From assembly GCF_900109045.1 (NCBI RefSeq), contig NZ_FNYL01000003.1:248001-312000 (forward strand): a DNA stretch of 64,000 nucleotides, given 5' to 3'. Shown here in pieces: positions 41,195 through 50,488 of this stretch. The translations under genes were made by a program, and so were the position numbers. The notes below the pieces were generated by a model. The model made no database searches. It was not told the DNA's origin and saw nothing but the letters and a program-made list of their open reading frames with translations. Within the stretch, counting starts at the first letter, position 1. Every line of letters begins with the position of its first letter. This DNA comes from Dyadobacter sp. SG02. GTDB taxonomy: Bacteria > Bacteroidota > Bacteroidia > Cytophagales > Spirosomataceae.

Positions 41195-42507
41195 GGCGGG
41201 CTTACAACATAAAAAGGCGTGTTACATGAAGCGAAATTTCCTGCATTGTCATAAATCGTCGCAAAGATCCGGTAAGGACCTTCCTGTTTCGGGGCTGCAA
41301 ATGAGAAACGGAGGTTCCGGCCATCGCTTTCTGCGGTCGCGAGCGGTACCAGCTTCCGCGTGCTGTTGAGGTGGTTTTCGCGATACCAGTCTTCCTGGAA
41401 GATTTGCCAGCGGACGGACCGGATGCGGTCGTGCCCTTTAAACAGCAGTACTTCCGCCGACGCGTTGGCCGATGGGTTCAGCAGGATATTGTCACGTGCG
41501 CCCTGGGTATTCAGCAGCATATATTTGATTTCCGGGTAAATAACCGGCGTCGGCTTGCCCGTCCAGATGCCCCGCATCGCACCGACGGTCTCCGAAACAT
41601 TGCCATACTCGTCGAATATGCTGAACCACGTGTGCGTCGTCTCCTGCTTGTTGCCCCAGAAAAAAACGCAGGCGCCCAGGAAGCGGGGATCGTTGAGCGG
41701 CATGAATTGCCGGTAACTTTGCTGATAAATTTCGGCTTTCTTTTTGCTCGTATCCTCGATATACGCGCCCCAGGCCGTTTGCTGCGTGCCTTGCCACGGC
41801 CCGTTGATCCCCCATTCGAGCAACATATACGGCCCTTTCCACAACCAGGCGAGATCGTCGAGGTCCTTGCGCAGTAATGGTAAATTGCTGAAAATGTTGA
41901 AAGAGATCAGGTCGACGTCGCAGCGCAGCCCGATATTGAAAATGTATTTCGGATTGAAATTCAATACGGTTGTCGTGACGGGGTGGTCCGGGTCTTCCCG
42001 GTGGATCATGTCCGTTAACGCATTGAACGAGTCATAAAAATCGCTGTACGTCCATTTGTAAGGGAAGTCGAGCTCGTTGCCGAGGCACCACATCAATACC
42101 GCAGGATGGTTTTTGAACCGTTTGATAAGCGATTGCAATGCCCGATAACGTGTTTGGGTAATTTGGGGATCATTATAAAAAGAGATATCGCCGCTGTTGG
42201 GAAGCGGAAGGCCAACGATCACCGCCAGCTCGTACTTTTGCGCACTATCGAGAATTTGAGCAAGTTGCGTGGTATCCCAGGTTCTCAGGGTATTTCCGCC
42301 AGCTTCGTGGAGTTCGCGGAAATGGGAGTAACCCCCGGCGCCTTTGATATGGAATGGCTTTCCGTTTCGTATCAGGGTATACCTGCCTTCCCGCTGGTCG
42401 ATGTGCACTTTCGCTGACCGGTTAGGCTGTTTTTCACCTGAACAGCCCGACAACACCATGGAAAGCGTCAAAGCTAATAGCAGCAATGAATGAATGCGGA
42501 TAGACAA
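41191..42507 (-). CDS. Lipoprotein glycoside hydrolase (GH2/GH5-like TIM barrel)
   Basis: An exported hydrolase of about 438 residues. From TTG 42507 the N-terminus is a lipoprotein signal with lipobox VLSGC; a frame open to ATG 42624 adds 39 residues that would bury the signal, so the shorter start is preferred. The barrel has NTLRTWDTTQ, the acid/base Glu in MWCLGNELDF and the nucleophile Glu in YMLLEWGINGPW. A small beta-sandwich follows. Its stop overlaps the start of the GT2 gene by 4 bp, indicating coupled translation. It likely trims or releases the polymer made by the synthase. Substrate unknown. Confidence 0.82.
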   Translation of the reverse strand: MSIRIHSLLLLALTLSMVLSGCSGEKQPNRSAKVHIDQREGRYTLIRNGKPFHIKGAGGYSHFRELHEAGGNTLRTWDTTQLAQILDSAQKYELAVIVGLPLPNSGDISFYNDPQITQTRYRALQSLIKRFKNHPAVLMWCLGNELDFPYKWTYSDFYDSFNALTDMIHREDPDHPVTTTVLNFNPKYIFNIGLRCDVDLISFNIFSNLPLLRKDLDDLAWLWKGPYMLLEWGINGPWQGTQQTAWGAYIEDTSKKKAEIYQQSYRQFMPLNDPRFLGACVFFWGNKQETTHTWFSIFDEYGNVSETVGAMRGIWTGKPTPVIYPEIKYMLLNTQGARDNILLNPSANASAEVLLFKGHDRIRSVRWQIFQEDWYRENHLNSTRKLVPLATAESDGRNLRFSFAAPKQEGPYRIFATIYDNAGNFASCNTPFYVVSPP

Positions 42508-42664
42508 GACCGGGTGTATTTGTAACCTGAGGTGGTGTGCTGGGAAAGTAAAATACGCTAAAAATGGCTTAAAACTGAAATAGTTTTTAAAATCTGTGTC
42601 GAAATAGCCAGATTGTACGCACATGCAGATTTTATGATTATTGCCTACCTTTATATAAATGTTT

Positions 42665-42696
42665 TGGTTTACTAAATTTTGAATTTTTGTTTACAT
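42665..42696. promoter_or_regulatory. Paired GntR/FadR-type operator candidates upstream of the regulator gene
   Basis: TGGTTTACTA (42665-42674) and TTGTTTACAT (42687-42696) fit the FadR-subfamily pattern TnGT-N2-ACnW. Their centres are 22 bp apart and the second ends 4 bp before the regulator ATG. The same paired arrangement occurs before susC and before the creatininase gene. The region is divergent, so it could also affect the glycosidase operon. Confidence 0.7.
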
Positions 42697-42700
42697 TAAA

Positions 42701-43339
42701 ATGAAGGAAGACTCACTCTCGAACAGGGCCTATACAGAATTGCGGAAAAAGATACTCTCCAACCAGCTCACCTCGGGGACGCGGCTGAAAGAAGATGAGT
42801 GGTCTAAAAAGCTGGATGTCAACAGGATGGCAATCCGTGAGGCCTTGACAAGGCTTCTGGGCGAGCAATTGATCGTCCAGGGCGAAAAAGGGGGCTTTTT
42901 TGTAAAAACACTCACCCTCGAAGACAGCCACAAAATCCGCGAACTCCGTGAGATCCTGGAAATAGGGGCATTGCGGCTGCTGATCCAGAAGGTTACCCCG
43001 GAACAAGTGGCTGAGCTGGACCGCATTTGCGACGACTTTTCATCGATGGTCGAGCGCGGGTATTTTGGCGGGGCGTGCGAGGCGGATGTGAAATTCCATG
43101 AAACATTGATTGAATGTGCTGGTAATGAAAGGCTTGTTGATTTGTACCAGGCAAGTAATATTCCTTTATTTCACCAAAAACTAGGCAAAACCCAGACGCA
43201 CATGGATGATTACGAACTTACCGACCAGGAGCATCGTGAAATCGTGACAGGCATTAAAGAGCGTGATATCAAACGTGCAGAGGATGCGCTGCTAAAACAT
43301 CTGATACGGGGCGAAGTAGCGTCGATCGACCTGGCGTAA
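42701..43339 (+). CDS. GntR family transcriptional regulator, FadR/FCD type
   Basis: A 212-residue regulator with an N-terminal winged helix (about 1-70: LSNQLTSGTRLKEDEWSKKL, MAIREALTRLLGEQLI, GGFFVKTL) and an all-helical FCD ligand-binding domain (about 75-210). Candidate metal/ligand residues are Asp and His in ADVKFHETL, and His residues in DQEHREIV and LLKHLIRG. FCD regulators usually bind a small carboxylic acid or sugar acid and release DNA. The adjacent catabolic operons and matching palindromes make it the likely local regulator, with autoregulation. Confidence 0.93.
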   Translation: MKEDSLSNRAYTELRKKILSNQLTSGTRLKEDEWSKKLDVNRMAIREALTRLLGEQLIVQGEKGGFFVKTLTLEDSHKIRELREILEIGALRLLIQKVTPEQVAELDRICDDFSSMVERGYFGGACEADVKFHETLIECAGNERLVDLYQASNIPLFHQKLGKTQTHMDDYELTDQEHREIVTGIKERDIKRAEDALLKHLIRGEVASIDLA

Positions 43340-43368
43340 TCACTCTTTAAGCTTTTTGGCATTACTGC

Positions 43369-43401
43369 AAGCCGGTTCCATCTCAGGAGCTGGCTTTTTT
43401 G
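43369..43401 (+). terminator. Weak terminator-like hairpin after the GntR gene
   Basis: AAGCCGGTT and AGCTGGCTT form an imperfect 9-bp stem (7 pairs) followed by six T residues. It would separate the regulator from the susC operon. Confidence 0.5.
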
Positions 43402-43430
43402 TGTTATCGTATTTATTTTCTTAAATTTTT

Positions 43431-43463
43431 TTGTTAACAAAAAATAAATATATTTGTTAACAT
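43431..43463. promoter_or_regulatory. Paired GntR/FadR-type operator candidates upstream of susC
   Basis: TTGTTAACAA (43431-43440, inside an 18-bp perfect palindrome at 43427-43444) and TTGTTAACAT (43454-43463). The centres are exactly 23 bp apart, and the pair lies about 90 bp before the susC start. Confidence 0.75.
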
Positions 43464-43553
43464 TATTTTAAGAACTTCTTGCGCGCCCCGCCTGTCCGGG
43501 CTGGGTGGTTTCCGTTGCCCCATTAAACCCATTACTGTTCCGAAATCTTGTTT

Positions 43554-46500
43554 ATGAAAAAATCTCTAAAATTCCCGGAATCCCTTCCTTCGGAGATTCC
43601 TTTGCTGCGGTTTCGTTTACGTAACCGGATTCCTTCGCTGCTGATAGGCCTGCTCGTGGTAGCAACCCTTTTCAGTCAGAGCTATGCACAACAGAATAAA
43701 ACGATTACGGGGAAAGTCATCGATCAGAAAGGGGCGCCGGTGCCCGGAGCGTCCATTGTGGTAAAGCATTCTACCCTGGGAGCCATTGCCGATAAGGACG
43801 GGAATTTTGACATAGCAGTGCCCGAAAGCGCCGTGGCGATCGTCATTTCGTATATCGGAATGAAGACACAGGAGGTGCCGATCGGTAACCGCAGTGCATT
43901 AGGCGATATTACGCTGCCCGACGACGCCATGGGGTTGCAGGAGGTGGTAGTGACGGCGCTGGGCATCGAGCGGGCGGCCAAAACGCTCACCTACGCGACG
44001 CAGAAAATAGGTGGCGACCAGGTAAATGAGATCCGCGACGCCAATTTCACCAATACGCTTTCCGGGAAAATCGCCGGGCTCACAATCACGCCGTCGGCCA
44101 ATGGTCCCGGAGGTGCAACCAGGATCGTTTTGCGCGGTAACCGGTCGATCCAGGGTTCGAACAATGCGCTGATCGTCGTGGACGGCGTGCCGATCGATAA
44201 TTCTACGCCCGCGGGCCAGGTAAGCTACGACGCGGGCGGGCATAGCGGGAGCGACGGCGCGTCGAGCATTAACCCCGATGATATAGAGTCGATTAACGTG
44301 CTGAAAGGAGCTGCCGGGGCTGCGCTTTACGGCAGCCGCGCCGCTAATGGGGTGATGATGATCACGACCAAAAAAGGGAAAAGCGGCAAGATCATTGTGA
44401 ATGTTAATTCGGGGATTACATTTGATAAGGCGCTGGTTACGCCATCGTTGCAGAATGCTTACAGCCAGGGATCTGGCGGCGTTTACTCAACCCTCACCAA
44501 TGGAAGCTGGGGTGCGCGTATAACAGGCCAGAGCGTGCAGGATTGGGCGGGGAATACGGTTTCGTTGCAAGCCTATCCGGACAATATCAAGGACTTTTTC
44601 AAGACCGCCATCTCTACCAATAATTCCGTGGGCGTGAGCGGCGGCTCGGAAAAGGTGCAATCGTATTTTTCCTATGCCAACAACTATATCAACGGCATTG
44701 TGCCGCATAACCGGCTGTCACGCAATACTTTCAATGCCCGGCTGAGCTACGATATTACCAGTCGGCTCTCGGCGGATGCCAAGGTTACCTATATGTTGCA
44801 GGATATTTTCAACAAGCCAGGCGTAGGTGGCGACGGTATGGTGGTGGCCAACGTGTACCGCATGCCGCGCAGCGTTGATCCCGAGACACTTAAGTCCTAC
44901 AAGAATGTGGATGCTACCGGTGTGGAAACGCCTACTTACTGGACGACCCCCGATCCGGTGTATATGAACCCTTACTGGACGATCAACAACACGCATCGCG
45001 ATGAAAACCGCAGCCGCTTAACCGGACTGTTTGTTTTGAGATACAAACTGACCGACTGGCTGAACATTCAGGGCCGGGTGAGTTCGGATAGTTACAATGA
45101 TTTCATCAGTCAAAAATATGCCAATAATACCGTCAACTATGCACGGCAGCCCGGTGGGTACTATTCAGAAGGCAACGACTACATTGCAGAGCGCAATGCC
45201 GACCTCTTGCTGACCGGAACGAACAACATCGCGCCCGATTTGAAGTTGACGTATAACCTGGGTGGTTCGCTGCTGAACCGGAGTATGCGGCACCGGATCA
45301 ATGCGGCCGACGGGCTTGGTTTTGCCAACAAATATGATCTCAGTTATGCTACGACGCTCAAAACCGAAACTGCGACAGCCAAGCGGCAACTGCAATCGGT
45401 GTACGGAACGGTACAGTTCGGGTACAAGGATTACCTCTTTCTGGATCTCACCGCCCGGAACGACTGGTCGAGCACACTGCCGTCGCCCTATTCGTATTTC
45501 TACCCATCGATCGGCTTGTCGGCGGTCATTTCCGAGATAATCAAACTGCCGCAGTGGGTGAATCTGGGTAAAGTGCGGGGTTCGTTCACGAAGGTTGGTA
45601 ACGACGCGGACCCTTACCTGTTGGGGCAGACGTATACCTATGTCCGTGGTGGTTTCGGCGGGTACATTGCCAGCAGCAGTACCAAGGCGATCGCCGATTT
45701 GAAACCCGAATTGACCCAATCCGTGGAGTTGGGGACCGAATGGCGATTCTATAACAACCGTCTGGGCGTTGACCTGACCTGGTATAAAACCAATTCCAAA
45801 AATCAGCTGCTACGTGTGGCGTCGCCTGCTTCCTCTGGTTATTCAATGTTGAATGTGAATGCGGGGAATATTCAAAACAAAGGATTTGAAGTGGTACTGA
45901 CCGTGAAACCGGTTGCTTCCAAGGGTTTTACCTGGAATGTGGGCCTTAATTATGCGTTGAATAAAAGCAAAGTCGTGGAACTGTACGACGGCGTGAGGCA
46001 GCTGTACCTCGGCTCGTCCACGAGCGTGCGCACGGCTACACCGCTGATAATAGAAGGTGGTTCTTTCGGCGATTTGTATGGCTATAAGTGGAAAACGCTA
46101 AACGGTAAATATGTGGTGAGCAACAAGGGTGTGCCCGTGAAAACGGATGCGATCGAGAACCTGGGCAACTACAATCCGAAGTTTTCAGCCGGTTTCAGCA
46201 ACAATTTTAACTACAAAAACTGGGCATTGAACATACTCGTAGACGGCAAATTTGGAGGCGTCATTACATCAGGTACCGCCGCGCAAATGGCTTATAATGG
46301 GGCGAGTAGCGATACGGAGAAATACCGTGATGCGGGTTCCTGGGTGGTAGCGGGCGTAACCGCCGAGGGCGCGCCGAACACGGTACCGATCAATGCGGAG
46401 ACATTCTGGCAGACGGTCGTGCAGGGGGATTATTCGTGGGGAGAGTTTTTTACTTACCATGCCACCAACGTCCGCGTGCGGGAGGTTTCGCTGGGTTATG

Positions 46501-46730
46501 ATTTCAAAAACCTGCCCGGTTTTCTCAGTTCGGCCAGGCTTTCGGTGGTGGCGCGTAACCTGTTCTTCCTTTACCGCGGCCATGCGATCCTGGATATTCC
46601 CGGTATAGGCAAACGAAAAATGGATTTCGATCCTGAAATGAGCCTCGGTAACAGCAATTACCAGGGTATCGAGTATTTCAATTTGCCATCGACCCGCAAC
46701 ATCGGATTGAACCTCAAACTATCATTCTAA
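43554..46730 (+). CDS. SusC/RagA family TonB-linked outer-membrane transporter
   Basis: A 1058-residue outer-membrane importer working with a SusD lipoprotein. After the signal peptide (cleavage near SYAQ) comes a CarboxypepD_reg domain (KTITGKVIDQKGAPVPGASI, GNFDIAVPESAVAIVISYIG), then the plug with LQEVVVTALGIERAAKTLTY, LRGNRSIQGSNNALIVVDGVP and LKGAAGAALYGSRAANGVMM, and a long beta-barrel ending LNLKLSF. I chose ATG 43554 over an in-frame TTG two codons earlier. The susD start is 12 bp downstream and a GH20 gene follows, forming a polysaccharide-utilisation operon. Substrate is probably an amino-sugar glycan, judged from neighbours. Confidence 0.96.
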   Translation: MKKSLKFPESLPSEIPLLRFRLRNRIPSLLIGLLVVATLFSQSYAQQNKTITGKVIDQKGAPVPGASIVVKHSTLGAIADKDGNFDIAVPESAVAIVISYIGMKTQEVPIGNRSALGDITLPDDAMGLQEVVVTALGIERAAKTLTYATQKIGGDQVNEIRDANFTNTLSGKIAGLTITPSANGPGGATRIVLRGNRSIQGSNNALIVVDGVPIDNSTPAGQVSYDAGGHSGSDGASSINPDDIESINVLKGAAGAALYGSRAANGVMMITTKKGKSGKIIVNVNSGITFDKALVTPSLQNAYSQGSGGVYSTLTNGSWGARITGQSVQDWAGNTVSLQAYPDNIKDFFKTAISTNNSVGVSGGSEKVQSYFSYANNYINGIVPHNRLSRNTFNARLSYDITSRLSADAKVTYMLQDIFNKPGVGGDGMVVANVYRMPRSVDPETLKSYKNVDATGVETPTYWTTPDPVYMNPYWTINNTHRDENRSRLTGLFVLRYKLTDWLNIQGRVSSDSYNDFISQKYANNTVNYARQPGGYYSEGNDYIAERNADLLLTGTNNIAPDLKLTYNLGGSLLNRSMRHRINAADGLGFANKYDLSYATTLKTETATAKRQLQSVYGTVQFGYKDYLFLDLTARNDWSSTLPSPYSYFYPSIGLSAVISEIIKLPQWVNLGKVRGSFTKVGNDADPYLLGQTYTYVRGGFGGYIASSSTKAIADLKPELTQSVELGTEWRFYNNRLGVDLTWYKTNSKNQLLRVASPASSGYSMLNVNAGNIQNKGFEVVLTVKPVASKGFTWNVGLNYALNKSKVVELYDGVRQLYLGSSTSVRTATPLIIEGGSFGDLYGYKWKTLNGKYVVSNKGVPVKTDAIENLGNYNPKFSAGFSNNFNYKNWALNILVDGKFGGVITSGTAAQMAYNGASSDTEKYRDAGSWVVAGVTAEGAPNTVPINAETFWQTVVQGDYSWGEFFTYHATNVRVREVSLGYDFKNLPGFLSSARLSVVARNLFFLYRGHAILDIPGIGKRKMDFDPEMSLGNSNYQGIEYFNLPSTRNIGLNLKLSF

Positions 46731-46742
46731 AAACAGCGCATT

Positions 46743-48329
46743 ATGTTGACGAGGATAAAAAATATAAGCCGGTTGCTCATGAAAATGCTGCCGGTGGTAA
46801 TTGCAGCGGCTATTCTGACAAGCTGTACCGACAATTTCGATTCGCTGAATACCGATGCGACCAAAATCAGCAGCGTGGGCAGCAAGGAATATCCGTTCAT
46901 GTTTGCTTATGCATTGATGTCGCCCACACTCAGTCCCGACAATTTCGAAGTAGGAGAGGGAACAATCGCCTCCGTGTACTCCCAGTTTCTCTCGCAGGCC
47001 GCGCAATCGTTCCCGACGGATCGTTACGTGATCCGGCAGGACTGGATGCCCGCGTGCTGGAACCCGGTGTACACCGCCGCCGCGCCACAACTGAAAACGA
47101 TCATTGCCGGTACCGAAGCGCAAAGCGCCGAGCATGCATTGGCGAGTATCTGGTGGGTTTGGATGTTCCACCGGATCACCGATTACTTCGGTCCGATCCC
47201 CTATACCGACGCCGCTTCGGGTAAGCGCTACATTTCCTACACCCCACAGGATTCTATTTATTACGACTTTTTCAAACGGCTGGATGCGGCTTCGACGGTC
47301 CTCAAATCACATGCTGCGGACAAGCCTTTTGGCGCTTACGACCTGGTTTATAACAAAAATGCCTCGCCGGCGACGGCCTGGATGAAGTTTGCTAACACCC
47401 TCCGCCTGCGCCTCGCATTGCGGATATCGAAAGTGAATCCGGAAATGGCGAAGCAACAAGCGGAGGCTGCCGTGGCGGCGGGTGTGATCACCGATATCGC
47501 CGACGACGCCTATATGCCTAAATCGACGACGACATATGCGGAATACAACGGTTTGGCCGTCACCGTGGGCTGGGACGACGTGCGTATGAGCGCCTCCATG
47601 GAATCGATTTTGAAGGGATATGAAGATCCGCGGCTGCCGGTTTATTTCCAGCCATCGGTTTCGACGGGCACTTACGAAGGCGTTCGCAACGGTTTGTTTA
47701 CATCGGAAAAAATCATCGATATTAATTCAAGGTTGTTCAATTCCAATATGGGTACCCGCTGGGCGACCTGGGTAGGGAGTGACTGGAAAACCACCTACAA
47801 TGTCCCCCAGAACATCCTGCACGCCGCAGAAGCCTGTTTCCTGCGTGCGGAAGGAGCGCTCAACGGCTGGAACATGGGCGGTACAGCCGAGGATTTTTAC
47901 AAGAAAGGCATTCAGGTTTCGATGGCCCAATGGGGTATTACCGACCAGGCGGCCATCGCGAAATACATTGCCAATACGGCCCTTCCCATTGCGCCTAAGG
48001 ACGGTATGAATTCCCCCGCGGTGAACGATTATCCGGTGAAATGGAGCGCTTCGGAAAGCATGCAGCGCAAGCAGGTGGCGCAGCAAAAATGGCTCGCATT
48101 GTTTCCGGACGGCATGGAAGGCTGGGCCGAGGTGCGCAGAACAGGGCTGCCGAAGCTCTACCCGATCGTACACAGCGAAAACCCGGACCTGCCGGAAGGG
48201 AAATTCATCCGCCGGATGCCTTTCCTCGATACGGAAAAGCAAACCAATGCTGCCGAGGTGGAAAAGGCCGTCAAAATGCTCGGCGGGCCTGATAATGCCG
48301 CAACGCCGTTGTGGTGGGACAAGAATTAA
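46743..48329 (+). CDS. SusD/RagB family nutrient-binding outer-membrane lipoprotein
   Basis: A 528-residue surface lipoprotein. The lipobox AILTSC puts the lipidated Cys near residue 28. The family start DNFDSLNTDATKIS and the helical tetratricopeptide-like body (ASIWWVWMFHRITDYFGPIP, WMKFANTLRLRLALRIS) match the SusD-like branch often annotated as SusD/RagB family nutrient-binding lipoprotein. The late NILHAAEACFLRAEGALNGW and QKWLALFPDGMEGWAEVRR are typical. It caps the SusC channel and binds the glycan. It lies 12 bp after susC and 8 bp before the GH20 gene. Confidence 0.95.
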   Translation: MLTRIKNISRLLMKMLPVVIAAAILTSCTDNFDSLNTDATKISSVGSKEYPFMFAYALMSPTLSPDNFEVGEGTIASVYSQFLSQAAQSFPTDRYVIRQDWMPACWNPVYTAAAPQLKTIIAGTEAQSAEHALASIWWVWMFHRITDYFGPIPYTDAASGKRYISYTPQDSIYYDFFKRLDAASTVLKSHAADKPFGAYDLVYNKNASPATAWMKFANTLRLRLALRISKVNPEMAKQQAEAAVAAGVITDIADDAYMPKSTTTYAEYNGLAVTVGWDDVRMSASMESILKGYEDPRLPVYFQPSVSTGTYEGVRNGLFTSEKIIDINSRLFNSNMGTRWATWVGSDWKTTYNVPQNILHAAEACFLRAEGALNGWNMGGTAEDFYKKGIQVSMAQWGITDQAAIAKYIANTALPIAPKDGMNSPAVNDYPVKWSASESMQRKQVAQQKWLALFPDGMEGWAEVRRTGLPKLYPIVHSENPDLPEGKFIRRMPFLDTEKQTNAAEVEKAVKMLGGPDNAATPLWWDKN

Positions 48330-48337
48330 ACTCAAAA

Positions 48338-50404
48338 ATGATGTTCTTTCGCCTGTTCGTATCCTGTCTGCTGATTTTGCCAGTTTTTGCCCAAAGTGCG
48401 CCCGTGCTATTCCCGCAGCCGCAAATGGTCCGCTATTCGGGAGAGCAGTTTCCGGTGTCGTTGCTGTCGGTCGTAGTGCCGCAGTCGGCTACCGCGGAGG
48501 TGCGGTTTGCATTGCAGGAGCTTGAAAACGTAGTGCAGGAGCGTGCCGGGCAGGCTGTTAAAAGTGCGCCTTCTTCCACATTGGCAACGTTTCAATGGAT
48601 TGTGCGAAAGGAAGGAGGCGCACTGCCGGAAGTGTCCGAAAGGGATGGTGCAAGCAGCCGGGAGCATTACAAGCTGACGGTTTCGCGTGTGGGCGTACGC
48701 GTAGAGGCGCAGACATCCGCGGGATTGTATTATGCCGTGCAGACATTGCGCCAGCTGATAACAGGGCAGGGTAAAACTGCATTTATCCCGGGTGTGATTA
48801 TCGAAGACCGGCCCAAACTGACCTATCGCGGTGTAATGATGGATTTCGCACATGGCGGTTTGCTAACCGTCATGGAAATCAAGCGACAGATCGATTTCCT
48901 GGCCCGGTGGAAAACCAATCAGTATTACTTTTACAATGAGGTAAGTATCGAATTGAAAGGCTTTCCTAATATCGCATATCGCGCGGGTTACACGCAGGCG
49001 CAGATACGCGAGATCATCGCGTATGGCAGGCAGCGGCACATGGAAGTGGTGCCGTTCCTGAACCTGTACGGGCATTTGCACGAGTTGTTACGGAGTGAGC
49101 AATACGCGAAGCTGGCTATCGGGCAATACGGGCACGAGCTCGACCCGCGTAAGCCTGAGACGAACGCGTTGCTGAAAGACTGGATCCGTCAGTATGCGGA
49201 CCTTTTTCCAGGCCCGTTTATCCATGTCGGCTTTGACGAGACCTGGGAAACCAAGCGCATTGCCGATGACAAGGATGCCCGCATTAACTCCGAAGGCCTT
49301 TGGGTACAGCAGCTTACATTCGTTCAGTCCGAGCTTAAAAAGTATGGGAAAACCGTACTGGCGTGGACGGACATGAACAATTACTATCCCGATATTATCA
49401 AAAAAATTCCGCAGGAGGTGATTCCGGTATTGTGGGAATATAAGCCTGATACTGTTGAGATTAACCGTTATTTAAACCCCATATTAAAAGAGAAAAAACC
49501 GTTTTTTATACAACCTGCCGTTTCCGGCTGGGGCCACATTTATCCCGACGCCGATTATACCTGCAACAACATAGATCTCTGCCTGCAGGCAGCGGTGAAG
49601 CATCGTGCGCTCGGGTTTATCCATTCGGTGTGGACGGACCCGGTAGAACCCTTTGTGCGGGCGTCGTGGCTTTTCATGGCTTATGGGTGCATTGGAGCGT
49701 GGCAGGGTTATGTACCTGATCAAAAGAACTTTACGGAAATGTATAGCCGCGTCATGTACCCGTATGCAGCGGGTGAAATGCAGAGGGCGTTCGATCACCT
49801 CGCTGCTTCCAACGAAGCGCTCGATAAATGCCTCGGGCGGAATACCAACGGCATGCCGCGCGGGACAATCGTCGAAAGTTGGTCGAACCCGTTTTCGCCC
49901 TACTACCTTAAAAATACGAATGAGCATACAGCCGATTTCCGGCAGGCGCGCGAGTCGGGCGAGCTGGCCCAGGCGGAGCTGATCACCGCATTGGGTAAAT
50001 GCAGTCCGAAGGACACCGTATTTATTCAGTCGATGATCGTCACGGCGCGGCTGATGGTGTATTCGGCAACCCGTTTTTTGTGGGCTAAGACTATTTGCGA
50101 CCGATGGAACGAGTCGATGTTGCAGCGGAAAAAGAATGATTTCGTGGCGTATGACCTGGTTTATCCGTGTCATGGCCTGCTGGTGGATGTCATGGACGAG
50201 GCGGGCGAGCTGAAAACGGCTTATTCGGAAGCCTGGCGCGCGGAATATTTGCCCTACCGGCTCAATACCATGCTCGGTCGATTCGATGTAGAAATGGGTT
50301 TATGGCAGAAGCTATCCCTGAAAGTGATCAGCAACCGCATTGAAAACAAGCCGGACCACGTGGCTGACCAGCCTTTTGAAACATTGTTTAAACCCGACTT
50401 TTGA
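48338..50404 (+). CDS. GH20 family beta-N-acetylhexosaminidase-like enzyme
   Basis: A 688-residue exported glycosidase. A signal peptide (cleavage after FAQS) is followed by a GH20b-like N-terminal domain (about 25-145, with TSAGLYYAVQTLRQLI) and the catalytic barrel starting RGVMMDFAHGG. The substrate-assisted Asp-Glu pair is D300-E301 in HVGFDETWE. FYNEVSIELKG and VPFLNLYGHLHELL are further barrel strands. An in-frame TTG-type start at 48311 would precede the signal, so ATG 48338 is chosen. GH20 enzymes release terminal GlcNAc or GalNAc. Position 8 bp after susD makes it the operon hydrolase. Confidence 0.92.
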   Translation: MMFFRLFVSCLLILPVFAQSAPVLFPQPQMVRYSGEQFPVSLLSVVVPQSATAEVRFALQELENVVQERAGQAVKSAPSSTLATFQWIVRKEGGALPEVSERDGASSREHYKLTVSRVGVRVEAQTSAGLYYAVQTLRQLITGQGKTAFIPGVIIEDRPKLTYRGVMMDFAHGGLLTVMEIKRQIDFLARWKTNQYYFYNEVSIELKGFPNIAYRAGYTQAQIREIIAYGRQRHMEVVPFLNLYGHLHELLRSEQYAKLAIGQYGHELDPRKPETNALLKDWIRQYADLFPGPFIHVGFDETWETKRIADDKDARINSEGLWVQQLTFVQSELKKYGKTVLAWTDMNNYYPDIIKKIPQEVIPVLWEYKPDTVEINRYLNPILKEKKPFFIQPAVSGWGHIYPDADYTCNNIDLCLQAAVKHRALGFIHSVWTDPVEPFVRASWLFMAYGCIGAWQGYVPDQKNFTEMYSRVMYPYAAGEMQRAFDHLAASNEALDKCLGRNTNGMPRGTIVESWSNPFSPYYLKNTNEHTADFRQARESGELAQAELITALGKCSPKDTVFIQSMIVTARLMVYSATRFLWAKTICDRWNESMLQRKKNDFVAYDLVYPCHGLLVDVMDEAGELKTAYSEAWRAEYLPYRLNTMLGRFDVEMGLWQKLSLKVISNRIENKPDHVADQPFETLFKPDF

Positions 50405-50408
50405 TATT

Positions 50409-50441
50409 TTGTAAACTATTTTATTTAAATTTTGTAAACAA
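50409..50441. promoter_or_regulatory. Paired GntR/FadR-type operator candidates upstream of the creatininase operon
   Basis: TTGTAAACTA (50409-50418) and TTGTAAACAA (50432-50441), with centres exactly 23 bp apart, lying 5 bp after the GH20 stop and about 50-80 bp before the creatininase ATG. Confidence 0.75.
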
Positions 50442-50488
50442 AAAATTAATCAATACTTTTGAACAGTAGCCTGTCCTGAACCTCCGTT

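Noticed and set aside
42508..42624. Longer start of the lipoprotein glycosidase
   Set aside because: It would place 39 residues before a clear lipoprotein signal peptide; not fully excluded because the shorter start is TTG.
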